Below are positions 18,630 through 29,344 of a DNA stretch of 57,522 nucleotides, one piece after another. The stretch covers positions 420,001 to 477,522 of the forward strand of contig CAJNDS010002224.1 of the NCBI GenBank assembly GCA_905221605.1. The letters are read 5' to 3'. Every line of letters begins with the position of its first letter. Positions within the stretch are counted from its first letter, which is position 1. Source of the DNA: Symbiodinium natans. Lineage: Eukaryota > Sar > Dinophyceae > Suessiales > Symbiodiniaceae. Position numbers and translations under genes: made by a program. The notes beneath the pieces were generated by a model that saw nothing but the letters and a program-made list of their open reading frames with translations, was not told the origin of the DNA and ran no database searches.

Positions 18630-18760
18630 TTTAGGGTTTAGGGTTTAGGGTTTAGGATTTAGGGTTTAGGGTTTAGGGTTTAGGGTATAAGGTTTAGGGT
18701 TTAGGGTTTATGGTTAGGGTTTAGGGTTTAGGGTTTAGGGTTTAGGGTTTAGGGGCAAAG
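18630..18760. repeat. TTTAGGG array
   Basis: About 15 units with a few variants (TTTATGG, TATAAGG). Another array is at 18869-18945 and a CCCTAAA array at 19015-19090. The unique islands between them are short and of unclear coding strand. Confidence 0.85.
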
Positions 18761-19095
18761 GGCTGGTGCTAGGTTCGGGGCTGAGACTTGAGGGGTTAGG
18801 GTTGAAGGGATCGGGATGAGGGAATCGGGGGTATCAACCCTGAGGCCACTTCGAACCGTAACAAGCAGGTTTAGGGTTTAGGGTTTAGGGTTTAGGGTTT
18901 AGGGTTTAGGGTTTAGGGTTTAGAGTTTAGGGTTTAGGGTTTAAGCAGTAGGTTTATATGTACCACCAATGGAGGTGTAACATAATTCCCAGAGAGACGA
19001 TCGCACCGCAACCAAAAACCCTAAACCCTAAACCCCTCCAGCGTACATCTGAACCCTAAACCCTAAACCCTAAACCCTAAACCCTAAACCTCAAG

Positions 19096-19176
19096 GGTAC
19101 GAAAAAGAAGGAACCAGAAACGGCTACAGAGACAAGATTCCTGCTCGGCAGCATCGCTTGGGATCAAGGCCTCCCA
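19096..19176 (+). CDS. Candidate exon, strand uncertain
   Basis: Plus frame GTKKKEPETATETRFLLGSI then AWDQGLP, 27 codons, phase 0 at both ends. It lies between CTAAACCTCAAG and GTTTGT. The minus strand is open too (ALIPSDAAEQESCLCSRF). Family unknown. Confidence 0.35.
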
Positions 19177-19820
19177 GTTTGTGCAAGGCTTTGGGTCTGA
19201 GGTTTAGGGTTTAGGACTCAGGGTCTAGGGTTTAGGCTTTAGGGTTTAGGGTCTACAAGGGCTTGCTGGTTGCGGTTACGGTTGGCAGGGGAACCCTGAG
19301 CTATACTGAACTTGCAACCCTAGCGAAAATTATAATGCTAGCTGTTTCTGAGGAATTATAGTACCCAAAATTTATGAAATATTCCCACGTATCCCTAAGC
19401 AATGCCTAAACTCTGCAGGGTCTAGGGTTCGGGGTCTTCAGGTCTTTTGGGGGCTCCGGTTCAGGGTCCATCGGGTGCGGGTTCAGGGTCGACGCAGTTC
19501 TCTAGGAGTTTAGGGTTCGGCGTCCTCTGTTTCCCCAAACCCATGCCGCGAACCCAAACCGACGACTAAGAGTAGAGTTTCGCTGGCTTTGGGCCTCCGG
19601 GCTAAAGCCCGAACCCCAGACGCTGTGTTCTTTCAAGCCGCCAACCTGACTACGGATTGTGTTCACTGTTCACTGTCCATGAAGCCTAGAAAGAGTATCA
19701 CCCTGCTTGTCCCATGGAGTTTAGGGTTTAGGGCCACCCTAAACCCTAAACCCTAAACCCTAAACCCTAAACCCTAAACCTCAAACCCCAAACCCTAAAC
19801 CCTAAACCCTAAGCCCTGAC

Positions 19821-20736
19821 TTCCCAGAGCCCTGAATCCAAGGCCAAGGCCACGCGCATATCCGCGCTCTCCAGGGCTTTCTCCAACTGCTCCTGAGGCT
19901 TCGAACCCGAAACCTAGGATTTAGGGTTTGGGTGGTTTAGGGTTTAGGGTTTAGGGTTTAGGGTTTAGGTTTTGGGGTTTAGGGTTTAGGGTAGTTTAGG
20001 GTGTAGGGTTTAGGGTTTAGGGTGCCCACACCTCTAGCCCCCAAGCGCAAATCCTGAATGTCTAGGATATGACACATCATGTGGTCTATTTTGGGCCATA
20101 AACACTTTTACAGTTCTTGTAGTCCCCAAGGCAGTTTCACAAAAACACCCTAAGCCTCAACCCCTAATCATAGGGATTATAATCGTATTGGGAATCTGAC
20201 CCCAATTTCCTACACCCTAAACCCTAAACCCTATACATCCTATAAATCCTATAAACCCTATAAACCCTATAAACCCTATAAACCCTATAAGCCCTATAAG
20301 CCCTATAAGCCCTATAAACCCTATAAACCCTATAAACCCTGTAAGCCCTATAAACCCTGTAAGCCCTATAAACCCGATAAACCCTATAAACCCGATAAAC
20401 CCTATAAACCCTATAAGCCCTATAAACCCCATAAACCCTAAACCCTGTAAGCCCTATAAGCCCTATAAGCCCTATAAGCCCTATAAGCCCTATAAGCCCT
20501 ATAAACCCTATAAACCCTCTAAACCCTCTAAACCCTATAAACCCTATAAACCCTACAAACCCTACAAACCCTACAAACCCTACAAACCCTAAACCCTAAA
20601 CCCTAAACCCTAAACCCTAAACCCTAAACCCTAAACCCCAACCACAGGGTTCAAGGTGAGATGCGGGTTCGGACCGAGGCTGTCCTGCGTGCGCTCCATG
20701 CGTGAGGCTGCGCCGTCCAGCTTGCGAATCCAGTAT
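19821..20736 (-). CDS. Two candidate exons in phase
   Basis: Exon 20643-20736 reads YWIRKLDGAASRMERTQDSL then GPNPHLTLNPV, after AAACCCCAG and before GTTGGGG. Exon 19821-19898 reads PQEQLEKALESADMRVALAL then DSGLWE, after GGTTCGAAG and before GTCAGG. The first ends and the second starts in phase 0. The ~740-bp intron between them holds the CCCTATAAACC array and TTTAGGG tracts. Charged, helical; family unknown. Confidence 0.5.
20215..20640. repeat. CCCTATAAA/CCCTATAAGC array
   Basis: Over 40 units of 9-10 bases (CCCTATAAAC, CCCTATAAGC, CCCTGTAAGC) grading into CCCTACAAAC and finally CCCTAAA. It translates as an artificial IGF/IGL repeat on the minus strand and is not a gene. Confidence 0.95.
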
Positions 20737-20739
20737 CTG

Positions 20740-20850
20740 GGGTTTAGGGTTTAGGGTTTAGGGTTTAGGGTTAAGGGTTAAGGGTTAAGGGTTAAGGGTT
20801 AAGGGTTTAGGGTTTGGGGTTTAGGGTTTCGGGCTTAGGGTCAAGGGTCA
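20740..20850. repeat. TTTAGGG/TTAAGGG array
   Basis: Units change from TTTAGGG to a run of TTAAGGG and back, again a local expansion of one variant. Confidence 0.85.
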
Positions 20851-21278
20851 AGGGTTGAGGACTCAGGGCTGAAGGTTGAGTCTTGAGGGTCTGAAAGGCC
20901 ACACTTGCACCCGAACAGGGCCCGCAAGGTTTCCAAAAGGAAGGCCCACCTTAGCAGGTTGACCCTCACCTTTTGGGAATCCTTGTTCTCCGGGGGCACC
21001 TCTTTTTGGGTTTAGGGTTTAGGGTTTAGGGTTTAGGGTTGAGGGTTTAGGGTTTAGGGTTTAGGGTTTAGGGTTTAGGGTTTAGGGTTGTCACAACATT
21101 TCCATGGCCAAAGCCTGAACCCTGATCCCTAAACCCTAAATGCAGCCCTGATCCCCCTTGCAACAATCCTATTTTGATACCGACCCTAAACCCTAAACCC
21201 TGAACCCTGAACCCTGAACCCTGAACCCTAAACCCTAGCCCTAAACCCTAAACCATACACCCCAGGAGCGCGCTAAAC

Positions 21279-21364
21279 TCTTGGGATGCCACTGCTCCGT
21301 GTTCTCGTAGATCTCGGTGAAGCGGCTGATGACGCGCTGGACTGCTTCGTACTCGCTCTGGTGC
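21279..21364 (-). CDS. Candidate internal exon
   Basis: Minus frame HQSEYEAVQRVISRFTEIYE then NTEQWHPK, one base plus 28 codons plus one base. It follows CAGATACACTGAG and ends at GTTTAGC. The inferred upstream intron consists almost entirely of the inverted-repeat element at 21383-21483. Helical, charged; family unknown. Confidence 0.55.
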
Positions 21365-21382
21365 CTCAGTGTATCTGACCCT

Positions 21383-21483
21383 AAGGGTCCATGTACCTAA
21401 ATATGGAATACTTGGGCCTTAAAGTACTTCCTATAGAAAGACTTTTGGGTCTAAGTATATAATAATAAGGTACATGGACCCTT
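21383..21483. mobile_element. AAGGGTCCATGTACCT inverted-repeat element, copy 2
   Basis: 101 bp with the same termini and interior as 2002-2110. On minus its outer end reads CACC|GTAAGGGTCC, an excellent 5' splice site. The other end lies 18 bases from the acceptor of the exon at 21279-21364, so the element fills most of a ~122-bp candidate intron. Confidence 0.75.
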
Positions 21484-21494
21484 ACGGTGACATT

Positions 21495-21548
21495 GGGATG
21501 TTCCCCCCTTATACGAACAGGACTGTTAGTATAAAGGAGAACATCCCA
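21495..21548. mobile_element. GGGATGTTCCC inverted-repeat element, copy 2 (short)
   Basis: 54 bp, GGGATGTTCCCCCCTTATAC to GTATAAAGGAGAACATCCC, an almost pure hairpin and an internally deleted version of 15929-16022. It sits 11 bases from the neighbouring element. Confidence 0.75.
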
Positions 21549-22035
21549 AACCTGACATGTTCATGTCCCTCAAAAGGAACCGTTTTAGGGCTTAGGGTGA
21601 TATAGGATTTAGGGGCTATAGGGTCTACGGGGATTGTAGGCTTGAAAGATTGTAAGGAATATAGCACAAAGAAACCCTCAACTTAACCCTAAATAATAAC
21701 AAAGCCTAAGCCCTGAACCCCAAACCCAAACGCACTGAACCCTAGACTCCGAAACCTACCCTAAAGATGCTATTGCGTTGGGAGCGTCATCCTTGTCCCC
21801 AACAGCCCAAATATCCCCGAAGCAAGCCAAATCCCATGCCCAAGATCTGATCCTAAACCCTAAACCCTAAACCCCAAACCCTAAATCCTAAGCCTCAGCT
21901 ACTATGTAGCCCTAAATTCTAAACCCATAACCCTAACCCTTAAACCCTAAAACCTATAAATTCCGCCAAAGCAACCGTGAGGGTTGCTCACCTCAGGAGC
22001 GGGTCAGGTTGCATTTCCCAAACCCCTAGAAAACC

Positions 22036-22110
22036 CCAAACCCTAAACCCTAAACCCTAAACCCTAAACCCTAAACCCTAAACCCTAAACCCCAAACCCT
22101 AAACCCTAAC
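22036..22110. repeat. CCCTAAA array forming the donor of the next exon
   Basis: About ten CCCTAAA units. On minus, the exon at 22111-22191 runs directly into GTTAGGGTTTAGGG. Confidence 0.85.
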
Positions 22111-22191
22111 CCAGTATCGCACAGATTGCGAGGCGGGCCGCTCTGGCGTAAACCAAGCACGAAGAATCCAGGCCGAACTGAGCGCCTGAAG
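22111..22191 (-). CDS. Candidate internal exon
   Basis: 27 codons, phase 0 at both ends, LQALSSAWILRAWFTPERPA then SQSVRYW. It follows CAACGTCGCGAAG and is followed directly by GTTAGGGTTTAGGG. Trp-rich. Family unknown. Confidence 0.5.
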
Positions 22192-22204
22192 CTTCGCGAC
22201 GTTG

Positions 22205-22400
22205 TGTAGGGTTTAGGGTTTAGGGTTTAGGGTTTAGGGTTTAGGGTTTAGGGTTTAGGGTTTAGGGTTTAGGGTTTAGGGTTTAGGGTTTAGGGTTTAG
22301 GGTTTAGGGTTTAGGGTTTAGGGTTTAGGGATTAGCGGTTTCTAGGGTTTAGGGTTTAGGCTTTAGGGTTTAGGGTTGAGCGTTTTCTAGGGTTTAGGGT
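22205..22400. repeat. Long TTTAGGG array
   Basis: About 17 perfect units (22205-22330) then degenerate units, followed by the T16G13 junction at 22406-22434. Confidence 0.95.
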
Positions 22401-23228
22401 TTAGCTTTTTTTTTTTTTTTTGGGGGGGGGGGGGTGTGTGAGGAGGGGCTGGGGGTGCAAGGTCCATGATGATAAGCTTCTGGGGCCGAAGCCTTTCAAG
22501 CCTTCGAGTTTCGGGGGTTGGGGGCTGACCCAATAAACACGGTGTGTTGGGGGTTGAGGGTTTAGAGATTAGCACAGTCTTAAGGTGTTTTAAGCTTTAG
22601 GGGCTTTGTAGAGGTAGGCTTGCGGCTAGCTAAGAGGGCTCAGGGGCTTATAGCCTGGCGTCCGCAAAGCCGAACACCGCCATGTGACGCAACTTACTGC
22701 TTCTTGACATGTAGAAGGGTACGTACTTGAAGCTCTCAAGTACTCCCTTAGAGGAAGCCAAGAGCAGAGACACAAAATACCAGCCTAACTCGGTGATGAA
22801 GTGCATATTTAGGGCTCAGGGTATCATTCACTCCTCAGTCTCCCCCCCCCCCCATGGAATGAACGTTCCATGACTTACCAATGGCCTTAAAACCTCCCTT
22901 AGGGTTTAAGGGTTATAGGCTTGTATGATTCAGGGCTTAGGGTTTCGTCCGAAACTCTGAACCCTGATTCTTCGGGGTCTCTGAAAAGATCCCTGGAAGT
23001 CATCGCGCAGCGGCCTCCACTGCGTAGGGAGGCCTCATTCGCTCCACGAAGCCTTCGACAGGGGCTCAGGCTGCAGGGAGGAGCAGCAGGACTTCGGGGC
23101 CTAGAAGCGGACCCCACGCCCGAAACCCTGTATCAAACTCAACCCCATATTAAACGCTAAACGGCCCTAAACCCTAAACCCTAAACCCTGTATAGGCTTT
23201 AGGGATGGGCGGCCCACTATAGGTTAAA

Positions 23229-23322
23229 GGGTTCTTAAGGGAGGGGGGTTCCTGGGGGGTGGGGGAGTATTTGGGAGCCTTGGATTACATCACCCCCTTG
23301 AACGACCCCTCCCTTAGAACCC
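23229..23322. mobile_element. GGGTTCTTAAGGGAGGGG inverted-repeat element
   Basis: 94 bp from GGGTTCTTAAGGGAGGGG to CCCCTCCCTTAGAACCC, imperfect inverted repeat. Similar elements, with a shared GGGTTACATACCCCC-like interior, lie at about 44311-44453 and 46985-47095. Confidence 0.55.
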
Positions 23323-23329
23323 GATACCC

Positions 23330-24235
23330 TAAACCCTAAACCCCTCCTTAAGAACCAACTCTATACCTCGGAGCTGAGTCAGTGGCGTTGAAGAGCCCCC
23401 GGCATCTCAACAATGGCATTCTCATCGCAAGTCTCACCAGGGGGCATGGTCGGTTTAGGGTTTAGGGTTTGGGGTTTGGGGTTTAGGGTTCAGAGTTTGG
23501 GGTTTAGGGGGTAGGGTTTTGGGATGAGGGATTAGGGATTGGGGGGTCATTAGAGTTGAGTGTGTGTGATTTGGTGTGTATAGGGGTTCAGGATCTAGAA
23601 TGAGCTTTAGAGTTTGGAGCGTACAGTTGGGTGTGTAGACGAGTTTTTGGACTTGGGGCTAGAGGATGTAGCGTTTCGGGGGAGATTGGGGACTGAAGTG
23701 TGCATGGCAGCAGGCAGTCGTCTTGCGCTCCGACGCGCCTAGGGATCCTGTAGCGCAGACTCTGTACTTAATGGTCAAGGACATCTTGTTCATTCCCATG
23801 CTCCCCCCCCCCCCCCCCCCCCCCAAAAAAAAGCAACTAAGTACAAACCCTTCAGCACCTCCACCGCAAAAAGAAAAAGCAACAAATCACACACAAACCC
23901 GGGAGTACAATTCCCGATTGCACATGCACAGGTCTATACAAAACTCGCGAAAACTCCTGCGCGCAACGGTTTCAAAGAAACTTCTGAGCACCGGGCTCGC
24001 TCTGTCCAGGCCTCACTCAGGCAGGACTTACCCTTACGGAAGCCTTACGTGGGGCTTCTGAAAAAAAGGGGTACTTTTTTTTTTTTTTGGGGGGGGGGGG
24101 TTATGTTAAAGGGATTCTATTCTGCTTGGGGTTCAAACGGGGTACCCGTATTTAGGGAAGTGCCCTTATTGGTTTTACAAAAGTAGGCATCTTACACATT
24201 CCCTCAAAGGTACCTAGAACCACACCTACACATAC
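23330..24235. other. Repeat-rich stretch without a confident gene
   Basis: Minus 23375-23450 is open (MPPGETCDENAIVEMPGAL, ending TGA) and could be a terminal exon, but its acceptor is poor. 23455-23700 is degenerate repeat. 23803-23832 is C22A8 and 24075-24100 is T14G12. Confidence 0.4.
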
Positions 24236-24278
24236 GTGAACGACATGATTAGGAAGTTAGCAGCAGCAGCAGCAAGGA

Positions 24279-24446
24279 ATGAGCCCAGCAAGACGACTCA
24301 TCATGATTCTGGCGGTAGGGGTGGTAGTCATATTGGCAGTCGCAGTTGTGTCCGCAATGCTCGGGGCTCTAAAATTGCCTCAAGGAAGGCGCATTACAGA
24401 CCTTCGAGCCCCCCCATGTAGGTACTGCAATAGTACTAGGGCTTGA
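24279..24446 (+). CDS. Small single-pass membrane protein or first exon
   Basis: ATG at 24279 opens 55 codons to a TGA at 24444-24446. Basic start MSPARR, then a hydrophobic helix of about 20 residues (LIMILAVGVVVILAVAVVSA), then a basic tail (LPQGRRITDLRAPPCRYC). The topology is that of a signal anchor. A GTACTG donor-like site at 24422 could end a first exon. A (CAG)4 run lies just upstream. Minus is open too (a Cys/His-rich frame). Confidence 0.4.
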   Translation: MSPARRLIMILAVGVVVILAVAVVSAMLGALKLPQGRRITDLRAPPCRYCNSTRA

Positions 24447-24545
24447 GGGTTTTGAGGGTTTTGAGGGTTTTGAGGGTTTTGAGGGTTTTGAGGGTTTTGA
24501 GGGTTTTGAGGGTTTTGAGGGTTTTGAGGGTTTTGAGGGTTTTTG
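24443..24545. repeat. GAGGGTTTT array
   Basis: About ten copies of the 9-base unit TTTTGAGGG, another homogenised relative of the telomere-like family. Confidence 0.95.
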
Positions 24546-24749
24546 CGGGTTTTGAGGGTTTTGACGGTTGTTGAGGGCTTTTGAGGATTCGAGGCTTTGA
24601 GGGTTTAACGTTTAAATGCAACCCAAGGATAGGTACCATTTTGCATACTCGGAGGGATAGGGGGTGAGACTCCACAGCAAGTAGAACATACACACGCATT
24701 CGCGCGTGGAAATCACGAAGGTTTGCGGCCCAAAGCCCCAAAGCCTAAA

Positions 24750-25600
24750 ACCCTGAACCCTGAAACCCTAAAAACCTAAACCCCAACACTAAGCCCCTAA
24801 ACTCTAAACCCTCAAAGGAACATGAAGACTTCAAGCGTGCCTGAAGGGTCGTAGCCTAGAACCCCCAAACCCAAGACCCCTATCCGTAACAACGTTTTCG
24901 GGTTTTGGGGTCAAACCATGATTTTAGGGTTTAGGGTTTAGGGTTTGGGGTCTAGGGTTTGGGGATTAGGGTTCAGGGTTTAGGGGTTTGGGGTTTAGGG
25001 CATAGGGTTTTAGGGCTTTGGCTTTTGGGCTTAGTTTGGGTTTAGGATGAGGGCTTGGGGTCGAGGGTGTAGGCCTATCAGCCCTTGGCATCTAGATGTT
25101 CACATGGGGAGGCCCCATTCTGACCCTACGTTGGAGTAGACCCTGTCTTAGAAGATGAAATCGCGGAATCAAATCGCTGCGATTTAAACACGCAGGCCCG
25201 AATCGCTTCTTATTCGGTCGTATTCAACCGTTGGAAACGCAAATCGCGCGATTCGGGTTTCCAATGCCAAATCGCAGCTTGTGCTGCTTTCAAGCAGCAC
25301 TCGTGAGAAGTGGGTTCAATGATTTTTGCGTGTTTGGGAAAAATCATCTAGCCAGCTTGGGCCCAAGGACTTTGTCACTATTTCAGAAATTCAAGTTCAG
25401 GGGCGCTTTTAGGAAGCCTTGAATAACCGGAAACTTAGATTCAGAGAGGTGTTGGAAAGCCTTCAGTTGTTTGGAAATTCAGTTTACGGAGCCATTTGAA
25501 GGCCCTCATTGGTCTCGAAACTCGCACGTAGCGAAGTACAGATTTTCTTTCATGTATATTTGAGTAAGAGTTTAGAGTTTAGGGCTTAAGCTAAACACCC
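24750..25600. other. Repeat-rich stretch, left flank of the 600-bp satellite
   Basis: Degenerate telomere-like units at 24750-25060. 25140-25260 is rich in AATCGC/GCGATT motifs, including AAATCGCGCGATTCGGG at 25241-25257, repeated at 27951-27967 on the other side of the satellite. No convincing exon. Confidence 0.5.
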
Positions 25601-27660
25601 TCTCGCCCAACCCAAACTAGACTTTTCAATGTATGAAACAATCAGGTTGAGGATTTTATCCAGAAAAGTACCATGTTCAACGACTTACTTCCGAGAGCAC
25701 TGTGTGTTTTTTTGGTTTGTACCGAATCTGGTACTTCTGATGTGGGGGTGGGGTGGGGGGGGTTGAGCACGAAATGATTTTTGCAGGCCCTGGCAAAAAT
25801 CATTTCTGATGTTTTTCCTTCAAGGTTTTTGGGTTTAGGGCTAACAGGCCTTAAGATCAGGGTTTCTTAGCAAACTTGTGGGCATGGTCCTTTGACTTCC
25901 AAGTTGCCCTACGATTTGCAGCGATTTGTTGGCGATTTGAAGCGATCCAAGCACAATTCAGATTCCAGGTTTCTGTCTTCCGCGACGTGTGACAGTCTTC
26001 AGGCCTGCCGAGGATTTGGTTTCTTTTGAGTTTCACGACCATGTAGGAGTGTCGGCTTTAGGTTTTACAGGGCTCCATCCATGGCACTTGTGTCTTCGTT
26101 GTGGCAGTATCATTTATGCTCGAGCTGGGTGTTTTTTTTGCACGGTTTTGGGTTTAGGGGCTAGGATTGAGAGTTTAGCCTTGAGAATCTAGGCTCTAGG
26201 CTCTAAGCTAGGCTTTTCAATGTATGAACAGTCAGGTTGAGGATTTTATCCAGAAAAGTACCATGTTCAACGACTTACTTCCGAGAGCACTGTGTGTTTT
26301 TTTGGTTTGTACCGAATCTGGTACTTCTGATGTGGGGGTGGGGTGGGGGGGGGTTGAGCACGAAATGATTTTTGCAGGCCCTGGCAAAAATCATTTCTGA
26401 TGTTTTTCCTTCAAGGTTTTTGGGTTTAGGGCTAACAGGCCTTAAGATCAGGGTTTCTTAGCAAACTTGTGGGCATGGTCCTTTGACTTCCAAGTTGCCC
26501 TACGATTTGCAGCGATTTGTTGGCGATTTGAAGCGATCCAAGCACAATTCAGATTCCAGGTTTCTGTCTTCCGCGACGTGAGACAGTCTTCAGGCCTGCC
26601 GAAGCTGAGCCCGTTGAGATGCAGGATTTGGTTTCTTTTGAGTTTCACGACCATGTAGGAGTGTCGGCTTTAGGTTTTACAGGGCTCCATCCATGGCACT
26701 TGTGTCTTCGTTGCGGCAGTATCATTTATGCTCGAGCTGGGTGTTTTTTTTGCACGGTTTTGGGTTTAGGGGCTAGGATTGAGAGTTTAGCCTTGAGAAT
26801 CTAGGCTCTAGGCTCTAAGCTAGGCTTTTCAATGTATGAACAGTCAGGTTGAGGATTTTATCCAGAAAAGTACCATGTTCAACGACTTACTTCCGAGAGC
26901 ACTGTGTGTTTTTTTGGTTTGTACCGAATCTGGTACTTCTGATGTGGGGGGGGGGGTTTGAGCACGAAATGATTTTTGCAGGCCCTGGCAAAAATCATTT
27001 CTGATGTTTTTCCTTCAAGTTTTTGGGTTTAGGGCTAACAGGCCTTAAGATCAGGGTTTCTTAGCAAACTTGTGGGCATGGTCCTTTGACTTCCAAGTTG
27101 CCCTACGATTTGCAGCGATTTGTTGGCGATTTGAAGCGATCCAAGCACAATTCAGATTCCAGGTTTCTGTCTTCCGCGACGTGTGACAGTCTTCAGGCCT
27201 GCCGAAGCTCAGCCCGTTGAGATGCAGGATTTGGTTTCTTTTGAGTTTCACGACCATGTAGGAGTGTCGGCTTTAGATTTTACAGGGCTCCATCCATGGC
27301 ACTTGTGTCTTCGTTGTGGCAGTATCATTCATGCTCGAGCTGGGTGTTTTTTTTGCACGGTTTTGGGTTTAGGGGCTAGGATTGAGAGTTTAGCCTTGAG
27401 AATCTAGGCTCTAGGCTCTAAGCTAGGCTTTTCAATGTATGAACAGTCAGGTTGAGGATTTTATCCAGAAAAGTACCATGTTCAACGACTTACTTCCGAG
27501 AGCACTGTGTGTTTTTTTGGTTTGTACCGAATCTGGTACTTCTGATGTGGGGGTGGGGTGGGGGGGGGTTGAGCACGAAATGATTTTTGCAGGCCCTGGC
27601 AAAAATCATTTCTGATGTTTTCCCTTCAAGGTTTATGGGTTTTAAGACTTAGGATAAGTG
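25600..27660. repeat. ~600-bp tandem satellite, three-plus copies
   Basis: The landmark TTTTCAATGTATGAA recurs at 25623, 26214, 26826 and 27429 (spacing 591, 612, 603). Units are nearly identical; differences are a 21-base deletion (CGAAGCTGAGCCCGTTGAGA region) in unit 1 and length changes in a G run. The repeated 60-75 aa ORFs on both strands follow the unit and have no support as genes. Confidence 0.95.
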
Positions 27661-28330
27661 TTTAGAACCTGGTCCTTCTGAAGGGGGGGGGTGGGGGGGT
27701 TCGAGCACCAAAAAACCCTCAACCCTCGACCCTCCACCCTCCACCCTCAACCTTCAACCCTCAATCCTAAACTCTAAACCCTCAACCCTCAACCCTCAAC
27801 CTTAAACCGGAGTCGAGGGTAGGGAAATTACGAGAGGTTTAAGCAACGGAGCTGCTCGAAAGATCTTTAACGAACCCCAGAAAAACCATTTAGCTTCCCC
27901 CTTCAAGTTCCCCTTGAAGCCTCTTTCTCAACCCTTATACATACCCATTCAAATCGCGCGATTCGGGCTTTCCCCAAACGCGGCGATTCCAAAACGCTGC
28001 GATTCTAAGGACCCTGTAAATAAACTACATACTTGCCGGGGATAAGTAGCTTTAGTAGGACCCAGAACAAAGAAAGGTAATAGAGTATAGTACTCCAAAA
28101 CCCAAAAACCCAAAACCCAAAACCCAAAACCCAAAACCCTAAACCCTAAACCCTAGAACCCTAAACCCTGAAGAGTGCGCGATGTGCAGCGCTTGGAAGT
28201 TGAGGAGTTCAGCGCTTCAGCGGCTCAGGGTTTCAGGGCTGCAGGGCTTAGGGTTTACAGGGTTTAGGGTTTATGGGGTTTATAGAGTTTAGGGTTTAGG
28301 GTTTGGGGTTTCGGGTTTAGGGTTTAGGGT
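27661..28330. other. Gene-poor stretch
   Basis: CCCTCAACCCT tract (27715-27800), a second AATCGCGCGATTCGGG block (27951-28010), a CCCAAAACCC run and TTTAGGG units. 28150-28215 is open on both strands (plus RLEVEEFSASAAQ after GATGTGCAG) but too short to call. Confidence 0.45.
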
Positions 28331-28420
28331 TTAGGGTTCGTGGGATGTTCCCGCGTGTCCCAAGGCAGTTGCCCTGTATGCTGTGTCGACCGCGTCGTGC
28401 ATGGCGACCAACTCCACATC
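28331..28420 (-). CDS. Candidate exon, possibly terminal
   Basis: Minus frame DVELVAMHDAVDTAYRATAL then GHAGTSHEP and a TAA at 28331-28333, following ACAAAAG. No GT donor is visible, so it may be a last exon. A GGGATGTTCCC remnant of the inverted-repeat family lies inside its 3' part. Confidence 0.4.
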   Translation of the reverse strand, partial: DVELVAMHDAVDTAYRATALGHAGTSHEP

Positions 28421-28864
28421 CTTTTGTTTTCAGAGGGGGGGCTCCTTCAGGTACTTTAGGGTTTAGGGTTTAGGGTTTAGGATTCAGGATTTAGGGCTTA
28501 GGGTTTAGGTTATTTCCTGTTAAGTAAGGGGTAAGTACTACTAAGCTGTAGGAAGGCTTCGAATATGGCTAGGATGGCCCCTGAATCCCTCTAAAAAAAA
28601 ATCCTGAACATGATCCTCTTCAACCCAGGGTTGAGGGTTTAGGGTTTAGGGTTTAGGGAAAATAGTAAATATCCCAAGGGCCAAGGGCCTACCTATAGAT
28701 GGGTTTCCTTGGGCAAGCCAGGTGTGACTCAACGCAATTTTACAAGCTCCCGACTAGAAGCCCCCATCCGGCCCCATGCACCCTGTTAAGCCAAAGCCCT
28801 AAACCCTAAACACCCTAAACCCTACACCCCAAACCCTAAACACCCCAAAGTCCAGCCCTGACAC

Positions 28865-28929
28865 CTGGACATCTGCGCCAGCGTCTACGGAACAAACTCC
28901 GCTCTTCTTCCACTACGGACGACAATCTG
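28865..28929 (-). CDS. Candidate internal exon, basic
   Basis: Minus frame RLSSVVEEERSLFRRRWRRC(P), between GACTCTGGACAG and GTGTCA. Arg-rich. Family unknown. Confidence 0.45.
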
Positions 28930-29265
28930 CTGTCCAGAGTCTAGGGTTTAGGGTTTAGGGTTTAGGGTTACAATCCTGATCACTGCTTGAGGAACATCTA
29001 GGATCCTAAGCCCAAAGCCCTAACCCCCAAATCTCTATTCCCTAAACCCTCAACCCCTGGTCAGCTTTTCCCTCAAAACATTCCTTCTAAGCCTAGGATC
29101 ATTAGCCCTAACCTCTGGGTCACTGAAACGAAAGTATCAGCCCCAACTCCTGAAACCCTAAACCCTTAACCCCAAAAACCCTTAAACTCTAAACCCTAAA
29201 CCCCAAAACCCAGAACACAAAACACAACACCCTAAAACCTAAACCCTAGCCCTAAAGCCCAAGCC

Positions 29266-29334
29266 CTAGTCTGCGCGGTCTCTCGGCTTCCGGGCATGCC
29301 GGAAGAGGCGGCGAAGCTGCTCGGGCTGCTGCTC
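29266..29334 (-). CDS. Candidate terminal exon
   Basis: Minus frame EQQPEQLRRLFRHARKPRDR then AD and a TAG at 29266-29268, after TTACGATGCAG. Gln/Arg-rich. The stop could instead be avoided by a donor upstream, but none is obvious. Confidence 0.45.
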   Translation of the reverse strand, partial: EQQPEQLRRLFRHARKPRDRAD

Positions 29335-29344
29335 CTGCATCGTA

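Noticed and set aside
20217-20432. IGF/IGL-repeat protein on minus
   Set aside because: Direct translation of the CCCTATAAA array; no other coding evidence.
25857-27407. Repeated 61-74 aa proteins in the 600-bp satellite
   Set aside because: Same ORF in each satellite unit, interrupted or altered by small indels, open on both strands.
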